Positions 1 to 8,813 of a stretch of 64,000 nt of DNA are shown in pieces. The translations under genes were made by a program, and so were the position numbers. The stretch is from Rhodococcus ruber NBRC 15591. Its GTDB lineage: Bacteria; Actinomycetota; Actinomycetes; Mycobacteriales; Mycobacteriaceae. The notes below the pieces were generated by a model. That model ran no database searches. It saw only the letters and a list, made by a program, of their open reading frames with translations, and had not been told where the DNA came from. Position 1 is the first letter of the stretch. Every line of letters starts with the position of its first letter. The stretch is taken from positions 1-64,000 of the forward strand of contig NZ_BCXE01000013.1 in NCBI RefSeq assembly GCF_001894945.1, given 5' to 3'.

Positions 1-50
1 GGTGACGCCGATGCGGGCGTGATGTCGGTGCGAGGGGCGAAGATTCGCGG

Positions 51-1394
51 GTGTCCGACGTGGTGACTCGCGGCGGTGGACGTTGGGTCCTGCACCTGGA
101 CCTCGACGCCTTCTTCGCCTCGGCCGAGCAACTGACCCGGCCGACCCTTCGGGGGCGACCGGTGCTCGTCGGCGGTCTCGGCGCGCGCGGCGTGGTCGCC
201 GGGGCCAGCTACGAGGCTCGGGTCTTCGGGGCGCGGTCGGCGATGCCGATGAGCCGCGCGCGCCGGCTGGTGGGGCCCGCGGCGGTGGTGCTGCCGCCGC
301 GGGGCGTGCTCTACCAGACCCTCAGTCACACCGTGTTCGAGGTGCTGCGCGAACAGATCCCCGTGCTCGAGACGCTGTCGCTCGACGAGGCGTTCGCCGA
401 GCCCGCCGAACTCGCCGGCGCCGCGCACCGGGAGGTGGAAGGGTTCTGTGCGCGGCTGCGTGAACAGGTGCGGGACCGCACCGGTCTCGTCGCGTCCGTC
501 GGCGCCGGCTCCGGCAAACAGATCGCCAAGATCGCCTCGGGCCTCGCCAAGCCCGACGGAGCGCTGGTCGTGCGGCCCGAGGAGGAGCTGACACTGCTGC
601 ACGGTCTGCCCGTGCGCAAGCTGTGGGGGATCGGTCCGGTGTCGGAGGAGCGGCTGCGCCGGCTGGGGATCGACACGATCGGGGACCTGGCGGCGCTGCC
701 GGTCGCGGAGGCGGCGTCGATCCTGGGTGCGACGGTCGGTCCTGCGCTGCACCGGCTCGCCGGTGGGCACGACGATCGGCCGGTCCTCGAACGCGCCGAC
801 GCCAAGCAGGTCAGCGCCGAGACGACGTACCAGACCGACATCGTCACGCTCGCCGAGCTGCGACGCGCCGTCACCACCGCCGCCGACGCCGCGCACCGCC
901 GGCTGCGGCGCGACGGTCGCGCCGCCCGGACCGTCGTGCTCAAGTTGCGCAAGGCCGACATGAGCATCCTCACCCGGTCGTCGACGTTGCCGTACGCCAC
1001 CGAGGACGTGGCGACGCTCACGGCGGCGGCGCAGCGGCTCGTGCTCGATCCGCTCGAGATCGGCGCGATCCGCCTCGTCGGTGTCGGCCTCGCCGGGTTG
1101 TCCAGCATCCGGCAGGACTCGCTCTTTCCCGAGCTCGAGCAGGCCCCGGAGGGCACGGTGGAATCGTCGCCGCAGGTCCGGCCCGAGCGGGCCGCGCCGC
1201 CGGCGGGACCGCGGTGGCGTCCCGGCACGGACGTGCGGCATCCGGAATTCGGGCACGGCTGGGTGCAGGGCGCCGGACACGGCGTGGTGACGGTCCGCTT
1301 CGAGACCCGCTCGTCCGGACCGGGCCCAGCCCGCACCCTCGACGAGAACGATCCCGCCCTGTCCGAGGCCGATCCGCTCGCCGCACTCGGGTGA
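51..1394 (+). CDS. dinB: DNA polymerase IV (Y-family, DinB/DinX type)
   Basis: Error-prone translesion polymerase acting at stalled forks. The 447-residue protein opens with the Y-family palm motif [11 protein letters not shown], has the steric-gate region [14 protein letters not shown], and the second catalytic motif reads LSLDEAF. A helix-hairpin-helix stretch ([12 protein letters not shown]) and a little-finger region follow. QDSLF near residue 361 looks like a beta-clamp binding motif (QxxLF type). The last 60 residues form a basic/acidic tail beyond the usual core, as in mycobacterial DinX. GTG start. It lies where dinX lies in M. tuberculosis, near lspA. The family assignment is secure; the clamp motif is read by eye. 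Confidence 0.93.
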   Translation: MSDVVTRGGGRWVLHLDLDAFFASAEQLTRPTLRGRPVLVGGLGARGVVAGASYEARVFGARSAMPMSRARRLVGPAAVVLPPRGVLYQTLSHTVFEVLREQIPVLETLSLDEAFAEPAELAGAAHREVEGFCARLREQVRDRTGLVASVGAGSGKQIAKIASGLAKPDGALVVRPEEELTLLHGLPVRKLWGIGPVSEERLRRLGIDTIGDLAALPVAEAASILGATVGPALHRLAGGHDDRPVLERADAKQVSAETTYQTDIVTLAELRRAVTTAADAAHRRLRRDGRAARTVVLKLRKADMSILTRSSTLPYATEDVATLTAAAQRLVLDPLEIGAIRLVGVGLAGLSSIRQDSLFPELEQAPEGTVESSPQVRPERAAPPAGPRWRPGTDVRHPEFGHGWVQGAGHGVVTVRFETRSSGPGPARTLDENDPALSEADPLAALG

Positions 1395-1536
1395 ATGCGC
1401 GTGCCCCGCCGCTCTCAAAGTCTTCTTACTACCGCCGGGTACGCTTACGGGCGATCCGCTGTCCCGGTGGAGCATCCGCTGCTGGATGAACCGAGCACGG
1501 TATCCGTGCACGATCGAGAACGAGAAGGACGAGAAC

Positions 1537-2034
1537 TTGAAGCTTCGCAAGATCACTGTCGCCACGGTGGCTGTGGCCGCCGCCCTCACGATGTCCGCCT
1601 GCAGCTCGGACGACGGAGGTAGCTCGACCTCGACCTCGGCGAAGACCACCACCAGCACCACGACGGCCGTCGCGCAGTACCCGCCGGTGCCGACCGTCGA
1701 GGATCTCAACGCCATGCTGGCCAAGGCGTTCGACGAGACCGTCCCGGCCGAGGAGAAGGTGAACCTCGTGCAGGGCGCCGAGCAGGATCCGGCACTGATC
1801 GACCAGGTCGCCGCCGCCGCTGAGCAGGCCGGCGCGCAGATCACCGTCCTGGACGTCAACGACAACCAGAACGGCACGGTCACCGCCGGAATCGAGACCC
1901 TGCTGGCCGGTGCGCAGCAGCCCGCCGTCGGCACCGTCGACTTCGTCGCCGAGGACGGCGTGTGGAAGCTGTCGAAGAACAACGCCTGCGCCATCGTCGC
2001 GACCGCTCAGCTGCAGTCGCCCGCCTGCGCCTGA
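1537..2034 (+). CDS. Mtb12-like secreted lipoprotein
   Basis: Predicted exported lipoprotein of 165 residues. The TTG start is preferred because AGAAGGA ends 7 bases upstream and because it gives a clean signal peptide [20 protein letters not shown] followed by the lipobox-like cysteine ACSS. An ATG-proximal reading from 1486 would put a polar stretch before the signal. After a Ser/Thr-rich linker (about residues 30-50), the C-terminal domain (DPALIDQ...[16 protein letters not shown]...[14 protein letters not shown]) resembles the low-molecular-weight antigen Mtb12 family, whose function is unknown. Two cysteines near the end could pair. A strong hairpin follows the stop. Confidence 0.8.
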   Translation: MKLRKITVATVAVAAALTMSACSSDDGGSSTSTSAKTTTSTTTAVAQYPPVPTVEDLNAMLAKAFDETVPAEEKVNLVQGAEQDPALIDQVAAAAEQAGAQITVLDVNDNQNGTVTAGIETLLAGAQQPAVGTVDFVAEDGVWKLSKNNACAIVATAQLQSPACA

Positions 2035-2046
2035 CGAAGACCGACG

Positions 2047-2081
2047 CGGCGGCCGGGGCGGAGATTCCGCCCCGGCCGCCG
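2047..2081. terminator. bidirectional terminator hairpin
   Basis: A perfect stem of about 16 bp (arms 2047-2062 and 2066-2081) with the loop GAT sits between the convergent lipoprotein genes. There is no U-tract, as is common for high-GC actinobacterial terminators. Confidence 0.75.
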
Positions 2082-2098
2082 TCACGTCCGGCGGGCGC

Positions 2099-3043
2099 TC
2101 AGGACTGCCAGCGCACCCGGTCCACCAGGGTCTGTGCCAGGCGCGTGGTGCCCGCGGGATCGCTGTAGGCCTGTTCACCGCCGACAGTCAGATCCCCGGC
2201 GATCGGGAGCGGCCGGCCCAGGTCGATCGTCATCGTGCCCTCGCCTGTCATCTCGTACCGGTCGATGTTCAACTGGCCGGACCCGTTCGGCAGAGCCCAG
2301 GTGGACTCCCGTGGGGTCTGCGTGATGCGCAACTGCACGGTCAGCCGGTCGCCGTCCCGTTCGAGCAGGCTCGCGGTGGCGACCTGATCGAGCGCCATCC
2401 CGCTCATCACCTGCTGGTGGATCTCCCACACGGCACCCACGCCGATCTCGTCCTCGGGGAACGACACCATCCGGTACACGGCCTGGTAGAAGGCCTGTTC
2501 GACGGCCGAGCGGGCGATGTCCGCGGAGTCCGGGGTGGGGTCGAGCCGCAGCGCGCTCACCGCCCCGGACGGCGACATCGTCAGCCCCGCCTCGGATCCC
2601 TCGGCGGGACCGAGCGCCGCGGCGAGGGCCGCGTCCGGGGATGTCGCATCCGCGATCCGCAGGTCCACGAGGCTGCTCGGCGCGGTGTCCGACACGGCTT
2701 CGCCCACGGTTGCGGTGAGCGGCAACGTCAGTTCGGGGGTGGAGAAATCCTGCTCCGGCTGATCACCGATCGACTGGAAGACCTGCGAGGACGTCGTGAG
2801 CGCCACCTGCTGGGTTGTGCCGGCGGGCGGGGTGAGACGGATCCGGCTGCGCGGCTCGGCCCCCGGGTCCAGGACCACCGCGGTGACCGCGGCGACGGGC
2901 ACCGTGACCTCCGTCGAGGTCGCCGTCGAGGCAGGGGCCGCGCCGTCGGCGGAGTTGCCACACCCGGCGAGAAGGGTGGTCAGGGACAGGGCCACACCGA
3001 GGGAGCGGGCCCTCGGGCGGGCGAATCTGGGCAGCACAGGCAC
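2099..3043 (-). CDS. lipoprotein of unknown function
   Basis: About 314 residues, exported and lipid-anchored: the N-terminus has a basic stretch (RFARPRARS), a hydrophobic core and the lipobox LLAGCGNS. The remainder is a beta-rich globular domain with paired segments ([26 protein letters not shown]), reminiscent of the DUF6263-type actinobacterial lipoproteins; I do not recognise a function. The GTG at 3043 is chosen because the signal peptide follows at once; GTG 3037 is also possible, and the frame stays open upstream into lspA, which must be excluded. It is divergent from lspA, the enzyme that would process it. Confidence 0.75.
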   Translation of the reverse strand: MPVLPRFARPRARSLGVALSLTTLLAGCGNSADGAAPASTATSTEVTVPVAAVTAVVLDPGAEPRSRIRLTPPAGTTQQVALTTSSQVFQSIGDQPEQDFSTPELTLPLTATVGEAVSDTAPSSLVDLRIADATSPDAALAAALGPAEGSEAGLTMSPSGAVSALRLDPTPDSADIARSAVEQAFYQAVYRMVSFPEDEIGVGAVWEIHQQVMSGMALDQVATASLLERDGDRLTVQLRITQTPRESTWALPNGSGQLNIDRYEMTGEGTMTIDLGRPLPIAGDLTVGGEQAYSDPAGTTRLAQTLVDRVRWQS

Positions 3044-3109
3044 GCACCCCAGGGTAGCCACGGCGGGCGGGGTGGCCGTCGTGCTCCTCCGATGGGGGAT
3101 GATGACAAG

Positions 3110-3727
3110 GTGACCGACGACCCCACCGAGCACGATGCCCACCCCGACACCGTCGCGGAACCGAGTGCGTCGGCGCCGGCCGACTCCCCGGGGAAGGATG
3201 CGCCCGCGCCGGTCCGGCGACTGCGTGCGCTGCTCGCCCTCGCCGCGGTGGTCTTCGGCCTCGATCTGCTCACGAAGATCCTCGCGGTCCACTACATCGA
3301 CCCGGCCGACCCGATCTCCGTCGTCGGGGACACGGTGACGTTGACGCTGGTGCGCAACCCGGGTGCCGCCTTCTCCATGGCGACCGGCATGACGTGGCTG
3401 CTGACCCTCGTCGCGGTCGCCGTCGTGGTGGGTGTGGTCCGGATCGGCCGCACGTTGCGGTCGGGGTGGTGGGCCCTGGGACTCGGACTCGTCCTCGGCG
3501 GAGCGCTGGGTAATCTGGTCGACCGGATCTTCCGGTCCCCGGGCCCGCTGCAGGGGCACGTCGTCGACTTCGTGTCCGTCGGCTGGTGGCCGGTGTTCAA
3601 CGTCGCCGATTCCGCCATCGTCTGCGGCGCGATCCTGCTCGTCGCGCTGACCGTCTTCGGCATCGAACCGGACGGCTCACGCAAGACCGACTCCGCCCGC
3701 AGCAGCAGAAAGGAAGCACACCAGTGA
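3110..3727 (+). CDS. lspA: lipoprotein signal peptidase II
   Basis: Membrane aspartyl protease that cleaves the signal peptide of prolipoproteins after lipidation of the lipobox cysteine. The 205-residue protein has a proline/acidic cytosolic N-terminal extension of about 40 residues, then four membrane segments. The catalytic aspartates are visible as D138 (GNLVDRIF) and D167 (FNVADSAI), and the VRNPGAAFS motif precedes. The GTG start has GGGGGA about 10 bases upstream; ATG at 3092 is an in-frame alternative. The stop overlaps the next gene's start (GTGA), so the two are likely co-translated, as in mycobacteria. Confidence 0.93.
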   Translation: MTDDPTEHDAHPDTVAEPSASAPADSPGKDAPAPVRRLRALLALAAVVFGLDLLTKILAVHYIDPADPISVVGDTVTLTLVRNPGAAFSMATGMTWLLTLVAVAVVVGVVRIGRTLRSGWWALGLGLVLGGALGNLVDRIFRSPGPLQGHVVDFVSVGWWPVFNVADSAIVCGAILLVALTVFGIEPDGSRKTDSARSSRKEAHQ

Positions 3728-4650
3728 GAGAAACCCGGGCGATGCCCGTCCCCGACGGGCTCGACGGGATGCGGGTCGACACGGGCCTGGCACGGCTGCT
3801 CGGCCTGTCGCGCACGGCGATCGCCGCCCTGACCGAGGAGGGTGCCGTCCTCGTCGACGGCGCCGCCGCGGGAAAGTCGGACCGGCTGTCCGCCGGTTCG
3901 TGGCTCGAGGTGGAACTGCCCGAGCCGCCGCGGCCGCTGACCATCGAGGCGACCCCGGTCGAGGGCATGGAGATCCTCTACGCGGACGACGACATCGTCG
4001 CGGTGGACAAGCCCGTGGGCGTCGCGGCGCACGCGAGCGTCGGCTGGACCGGACCGACCGTGATCGGCGGCCTGGCCGCAGCCGGGTTCCGGATCTCCAC
4101 CTCCGGCGCCCACGAACGGCAGGGCATCGTCCACCGGCTCGACGTGGGAACCTCCGGAGTGATGGTCGTCGCGACGTCCGAGCGTGCCTACACGGTGCTC
4201 AAGCGGGCCTTCAAGCAGCGCACCATCGACAAGCGCTACCACGCCCTCGTGCAGGGACACCCCGATCCGAGCAGCGGCACGATCGACGCGCCGATCGGCC
4301 GGCACCGCAGCAGCGACTGGAAGTTCGCCGTCACCGCCGACGGCAAGCCCAGCATCACGCACTACGACACCGTGGAGGCGTTCCAGGCCGCGAGCCTGCT
4401 CGACATCCACCTCGAGACCGGCCGCACCCACCAGATCCGCGTGCACTTCTCGGCGCTGCGTCACCCCTGCTGCGGGGATCTGACCTACGGCGCCGACCCG
4501 CGCCTGGCGGAGCGGCTCGGTCTCGAACGCCAGTGGCTGCACGCCCGCTCTCTCGGGTTCGCGCACCCGGCCGACGGACGCTGGGTCGAGATCACCAGCA
4601 AGTACCCGGCCGACCTCGAGCACGCGCTCGCCGTGCTGCGCAGCGCCTGA
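3724..4650 (+). CDS. 23S rRNA pseudouridine synthase, RluD family
   Basis: Isomerises uridines in RNA, probably large-subunit rRNA. The 308-residue protein has an N-terminal S4-like RNA-binding domain (about residues 20-75: [25 protein letters not shown]) and a catalytic domain with HRLDVGTSG, whose D140 is the expected nucleophile, plus the [13 protein letters not shown]-type motif ([16 protein letters not shown]). The start codon GTG overlaps the lspA stop by four bases. The lspA-rluD order matches Rv1539-Rv1540. The exact target uridine cannot be told from sequence. Confidence 0.9.
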   Translation: MRETRAMPVPDGLDGMRVDTGLARLLGLSRTAIAALTEEGAVLVDGAAAGKSDRLSAGSWLEVELPEPPRPLTIEATPVEGMEILYADDDIVAVDKPVGVAAHASVGWTGPTVIGGLAAAGFRISTSGAHERQGIVHRLDVGTSGVMVVATSERAYTVLKRAFKQRTIDKRYHALVQGHPDPSSGTIDAPIGRHRSSDWKFAVTADGKPSITHYDTVEAFQAASLLDIHLETGRTHQIRVHFSALRHPCCGDLTYGADPRLAERLGLERQWLHARSLGFAHPADGRWVEITSKYPADLEHALAVLRSA

Positions 4651-4652
4651 CC

Positions 4653-5291
4653 GTGCGGCGCGTGTCCCTGCCCTGGGCGGCGACGGCGGCACTGCTGCTG
4701 GCGGTGCTCGCGGCCGGACTGCTCACCCCGCCCCGGCCGGCGACGGTGCGCACCGACACGCTCGGTCCGGACCACGGCGAGGCGGTCGCCGGCTACCTCG
4801 CGCGCGCCCAGGCGAGCGTCGAGTCCGCCACCGGCGAACCGCGGTGGGCACTGGTCTCCTTCACTGCGCCGGTGCCGGTCGAGCAGGCGGCGGCGCTGCC
4901 GGGAGACCCCCGCATCGCGCAGGTGCTGTTCCGCGTCCCGATCGAGCGGGTGCAGACCCCGCTGGTCGCGGTCGACGTGCCCGAGCACCCGGAGGCGCTG
5001 CGGCGTGCGCCTGCCGTCGCGGCGGGCCGACTGCGCCAGGCGGCCGGCGCCGACCGGGCCGCGCGTGTCGCCGCGGTCTCGGCCGATCGCCTCGCGGACG
5101 GGTGCGCCTGCGTCGTCGGCGTCGTGGTGCGCGTCGCGCCGGCGGCGGCGACCGAGCTCGCCGCCGCCCCCGGCGTCCGCGCCGTCGAACTGCTGCCGCC
5201 GGACGCCGTCGCGGGGGCGTTCTCGGTGAACCCGCTGCTGCCCGAGCACGTCGACGTCGTCGCTCCGGGACCGGACGACGGCGAGCCCTGA
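4653..5291 (+). CDS. membrane-anchored protein of unknown function
   Basis: 212 residues, starting at GTG two bases after the pseudouridine synthase stop, so probably the third gene of the lspA operon. An N-terminal hydrophobic segment (residues about 5-25, AATAALLLAVLAAGLL) is followed by an Ala/Arg-rich soluble domain; two close cysteines occur in DGCACVVG. No catalytic motif is recognised. It is likely an exported, membrane-tethered protein. GTG at 4662 is an alternative start that would shorten it by three residues. Confidence 0.65.
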   Translation: MRRVSLPWAATAALLLAVLAAGLLTPPRPATVRTDTLGPDHGEAVAGYLARAQASVESATGEPRWALVSFTAPVPVEQAAALPGDPRIAQVLFRVPIERVQTPLVAVDVPEHPEALRRAPAVAAGRLRQAAGADRAARVAAVSADRLADGCACVVGVVVRVAPAAATELAAAPGVRAVELLPPDAVAGAFSVNPLLPEHVDVVAPGPDDGEP

Positions 5292-5337
5292 GCCCGGTCG
5301 GCGGGACAGGCGCGTCGCCACTGGGTACGGTGACGCC

Positions 5338-7113
5338 GTGGCACGGGTTCTGGGGTACCTCGTGGTGGCGCTGCTCGCCGCGGCCGGTCTGCTGTGGCCG
5401 CTGCTCGCCGGGCTCGACACCGGCGAGGCCTCCGAGGCGGCGGATCCGGCGCGGATCACGAACTACAGCGTCGACTACGCCGTCGACGCCGACGGCGGCC
5501 TCACCGCCACCGAAACCGTCACGGTCGACTTTCCGGCCGACCGGCACGGCATCTTCCGGTACTGGGACGTCACCACGGGCGCCGACCCGCACGTGCGCCA
5601 CATCCCCGAGATCGTCTTCGTCGAACGTGACGGCGAGCCCGAACCGTACGAGACGAGCTGGGAGCAGGGCCGCCGACTCGTCGTCGCGAAGATCGGCGAC
5701 CCCGACGTGTACCTGGAGCCGGGCACCCACACCTATCGCCTCGCGTACACCACGGAGGGGGTCCTCGACCCGCCGGGCGCGGCCGCCGGCACGTTCGACA
5801 CGGCCGCCGGGACGGCGGCCCCGGTCGGATCGGTCTTCCACTGGAGCGTGGTACCCGGCGGGTGGGAGATGGCCGTCGACCGTGCCGACATCACGGTGCG
5901 GCTGCCCGCGGCGTCGGGCGTGGTCGAATGTGCGGCGCCGGGGGCGACCTGCGTCCTCGGCGGGGCCGGCACCGACACCGTGTCCGTCGGCGTGACCGGG
6001 CTCGCACCCCGCACCGCGGTGAACGTGCGCATCGGGCTCGGGCTCGACGCCCCGGCCCGGAGCACGGTGCCCTGGTCGGTCGCCTGGGATCCGATCGTCG
6101 GCCGGTCGGCGCCGATCGTGGCCCTGGTCGCGGCGTCGAGTCTCCTCGCGTTCGCCGCCGCCGCACGATGGGCCTGGACGGCCCGCGAACCCGAGCCGGG
6201 GTTGCCGGTGCTGTACGCGCCGCCGGACGGTTTCGGACCGGTGCAGACCGTCTACGTCGCCTCCGAACGCCCCGGACCTGCACCGCTCGCGGCCACGCTG
6301 CTGTACGCCGCAGAGGAGGGGCTGGTCGAGTTGCGTCCCGCCGGGACCGGCAAGAAGTCGGACGTGTGGGAGGTCCGGGGCGTCGCCTCCGCGGACACGT
6401 GGGCGGCGACCGATCCGGTGACCCGGGCGGTCGGCGACGCGCTGCAGATCTCGTACCCGGGGGCGGTGCTGCGGGCCGACGGCTCGAAGTCGGCGGGGGA
6501 ACGGCTGTCGAAGGCGACGACGGAGCTGGCGTCCCAGTGCCGGATCTGGGCCCGCAACGAGGGTCTGGTGGCCCCGTCCACGCGCGAGCGCCTCGGTAAG
6601 GCGGCGGTGGTGCTGGCGCTGGTGCTCGCGGTGGCCGGGTTCGCCGTGCCGGTGTGGCCGAGCATGTGGGGCCTGCCGGCGGCGGCGTTCGTGTTCGGGG
6701 GCTGGGAACTGCTGCGCCCGGAGGCGGGGACCCGGCGCACCGCGAAGGGCCGCGAGCTGTGGTCGCGTGCCGGCGGGTTCCGGCGCATGCTCGTGACCCC
6801 GTCGAGCGAGGACCGCTACCGGTTCTCGGCGGAACAGGACCTCTACACCCGCTACATTCCGCACGCGGTCGCCTTCGGCGTGGCCGAGAAGTGGGCGGAG
6901 AAGTACCGCACGGTCACCGGGGCGGAGCCACCGGTGCCGGCGTGGTACCCGTATCCGGTCGGAGTGCACGGATTCGCTTCCGGGGCAGGAGGATTCGACA
7001 GTTTCGAGTCGGCCCTGTCGTCGTCGATCGGCGCGTACACCGCGTCCCAGTCCTCGTCGTCGGGCGGTGGCGGCGGCGGCGGTGGTGGCGGCGGGGGCGG
7101 CGGCTCCTGGTGA
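5338..7113 (+). CDS. DUF2207 membrane protein with poly-glycine tail
   Basis: 591 residues. An N-terminal signal/anchor (VLGYLVVALLAAAGLLWPLLAG) leads to a DUF2207-type extracytoplasmic domain (about residues 35-235: ITNYSVDYAVDADGGLTATETVTVDFP), a membrane segment near residue 260, a cytosolic region, a helical hairpin near 425-460, and a C-terminal tail of serines followed by 14 consecutive glycines and SW. DUF2207 genes are commonly paired with lemA, and here lemA follows 65 bases downstream. The role is unknown; an envelope or membrane-quality function is a guess. The GTG start is just before the hydrophobic segment. Confidence 0.8.
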   Translation: MARVLGYLVVALLAAAGLLWPLLAGLDTGEASEAADPARITNYSVDYAVDADGGLTATETVTVDFPADRHGIFRYWDVTTGADPHVRHIPEIVFVERDGEPEPYETSWEQGRRLVVAKIGDPDVYLEPGTHTYRLAYTTEGVLDPPGAAAGTFDTAAGTAAPVGSVFHWSVVPGGWEMAVDRADITVRLPAASGVVECAAPGATCVLGGAGTDTVSVGVTGLAPRTAVNVRIGLGLDAPARSTVPWSVAWDPIVGRSAPIVALVAASSLLAFAAAARWAWTAREPEPGLPVLYAPPDGFGPVQTVYVASERPGPAPLAATLLYAAEEGLVELRPAGTGKKSDVWEVRGVASADTWAATDPVTRAVGDALQISYPGAVLRADGSKSAGERLSKATTELASQCRIWARNEGLVAPSTRERLGKAAVVLALVLAVAGFAVPVWPSMWGLPAAAFVFGGWELLRPEAGTRRTAKGRELWSRAGGFRRMLVTPSSEDRYRFSAEQDLYTRYIPHAVAFGVAEKWAEKYRTVTGAEPPVPAWYPYPVGVHGFASGAGGFDSFESALSSSIGAYTASQSSSSGGGGGGGGGGGGGGSW

Positions 7114-7178
7114 CCGAGTGGTGAACGAGGCACCGGCGCGCCCGCACCGGTGCCGGGCAGCGGAAGGAGGGCGGTCCC

Positions 7179-7742
7179 ATGGTGACCGCAGTCGTGATCG
7201 TCGTCGTGCTGGTGGTGGTGCTCGTCGCCGTGTTCGTGGTCGGGTTCAACCGGCTGCGCCGCGCCGACGTGCTGGCCCAGGAGGCCCTGGGCGGCATCGA
7301 CGTGCAACTGAGCCGGCGCGCCGACCTGGTGCCGAATCTCGTGTCGACGGTGCGAGGCTACGCGGCGCACGAGAAGAGCGTGTTCGAGGAGGTCACCGCC
7401 GCGCGCACCGCCACGTCGCGGGCCGCCTCCGGCGGCACGGTGGCGGAGAAGGCCCAGGCCGACGCGCGCCTCGAGAAGGCGATGTTCGACGTGCTCGCCG
7501 TCGCCGAGAACTACCCGGACCTCAAGGCCTCGGCCAACTTCCTGGACCTGCAGCGTCAGCTGGGGGAGACCGAGGACCAGCTCGCCTTCGCCCGCCAGTA
7601 CTACAACGACGCCGCAGGCCGGCTCAACACGTCGCTGAAGACCATCCCGTGGATGTTCTTCGCAGGGCCGGCAGGGGTGCGCGAGCGCGAGTTCTACACC
7701 GCCCCGGCGGGCACGGAACTGCCGCCGACCGTGTCGTTCTGA
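7179..7742 (+). CDS. lemA: LemA family protein
   Basis: 187 residues with one N-terminal membrane segment (residues 3-22, almost only V, I, L and A) and the LemA helical domain (NRLRRADVLAQEALGGIDVQLSRRADLVPNLVSTVRGYAAHEK), ending in the family's tyrosine-rich region (ARQYYNDAAGRLNTSLKTIPW). The ATG start follows the strong site GGAAGGAGGG. It forms a two-gene unit with the DUF2207 protein upstream. LemA proteins are helical membrane-linked proteins without a settled biochemical function. Confidence 0.88.
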   Translation: MVTAVVIVVVLVVVLVAVFVVGFNRLRRADVLAQEALGGIDVQLSRRADLVPNLVSTVRGYAAHEKSVFEEVTAARTATSRAASGGTVAEKAQADARLEKAMFDVLAVAENYPDLKASANFLDLQRQLGETEDQLAFARQYYNDAAGRLNTSLKTIPWMFFAGPAGVREREFYTAPAGTELPPTVSF

Positions 7743-7788
7743 TCGCCCCGGCGCGCTCCGGAGCATCCGCCCGCCCTACCGTTGACTG

Positions 7789-8712
7789 GTGAGCAGCACC
7801 GCATCCCGCCCCGACACCGGCATCCTGTTCGGACTCGGCGCCTACCTGACGTGGGGGATGTTCCCCGCGTTCTTCGGCCTGCTCGAACCCGCCGGAGCCG
7901 TGGAGATCCTCGCCCACCGGGTGCTGTGGACGCTGCTGGCGATGCTGCTGCTGCTCGCCGTCCTCGGCCGGCTCGGCTCGCTGCGGGGACTGGGGGTGCG
8001 GGTGTGGGCGCTGGTCGCGGCGGCCTCCGCGGCCATCGCCGTCAACTGGGGCACCTACATCTACGGCGTGGTCTCGGGTCGGGTGGTCGAAACCGCACTG
8101 GGCTACTTCGTCAACCCGCTGGTCAGCGTGCTGTTCGGGGTGCTGTTCTTCCGGGAGCGGCTGCGCCGCGCGCAGATCGCGGCGCTGCTCGTGGCGACCG
8201 CCGCGGTGGCGGTGATCACCGTGGACTACGGGCGGCCGCCGATCATCGCGCTCACCCTCGCGTTCTCGTTCGCCCTGTACGGGGTGATCAAGAAGATCGT
8301 GCCGCTCGACCCGCGCACCTCGCTGACGGGGGAGGGCGTCGTCGCCGTGCCCTTCGCGGCGGGCTACCTGATCTTCCTCGCCGTCACCGGCACCGGCACG
8401 TTCCTCGGTCACGGCGCCGGGCACTCGCTGCTGCTCGTGTCGGCCGGGCTCGTCACGGCGCTGCCCCTGCTGCTGTTCGGTGCGGCCGCCCAGCGGGTTC
8501 CCCTGGTCACCCTCGGCATGCTGCAGTACCTGACGCCGAGCCTGCAGATGGCGTGGGGTGTGCTGGTCCTGCACGAGGACATGCCCGCCTCCCGCTGGAT
8601 CGGGTTCGGGCTGATCTGGATCGCGCTCGCGATCTTCACCGCCGACGCCGTGGCCCGGGGTCGCCGGGCTCGCGGGACGCTCGAGCCGGTCCCCTCGAGT
8701 GCACCGCAGTAA
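7789..8712 (+). CDS. rarD: RarD-type EamA family permease
   Basis: Inner-membrane drug/metabolite transporter superfamily member of 307 residues with about ten hydrophobic segments and two EamA repeats. The start region [20 protein letters not shown] and the internal [24 protein letters not shown] are typical of RarD proteins. The transported substrate is unknown for this family; chloramphenicol sensitivity was the historic phenotype. GTG start, no close operon partner: dnaE begins 101 bases downstream. Confidence 0.87.
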   Translation: MSSTASRPDTGILFGLGAYLTWGMFPAFFGLLEPAGAVEILAHRVLWTLLAMLLLLAVLGRLGSLRGLGVRVWALVAAASAAIAVNWGTYIYGVVSGRVVETALGYFVNPLVSVLFGVLFFRERLRRAQIAALLVATAAVAVITVDYGRPPIIALTLAFSFALYGVIKKIVPLDPRTSLTGEGVVAVPFAAGYLIFLAVTGTGTFLGHGAGHSLLLVSAGLVTALPLLLFGAAAQRVPLVTLGMLQYLTPSLQMAWGVLVLHEDMPASRWIGFGLIWIALAIFTADAVARGRRARGTLEPVPSSAPQ

Positions 8713-8813
8713 CACCGGTCACGACACGCCGTCCGGGCCGGTGTGGCGGTCCGATCCCGTCGCCGCGGGGGCCTACACTCGGGATGCTCACAGACCTTCC
8801 GGGAGAGGCACGC

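Noticed and set aside
1486-1536. Upstream in-frame start for the Mtb12-like lipoprotein
   Set aside because: It would add a polar 17-residue stretch before the signal peptide, and the TTG at 1537 has a good ribosome site.
1910-3109. Long plus-strand frame leading into lspA
   Set aside because: It crosses the terminator and the minus-strand lipoprotein gene; conserved LspA sequence begins only after the GTG at 3110.
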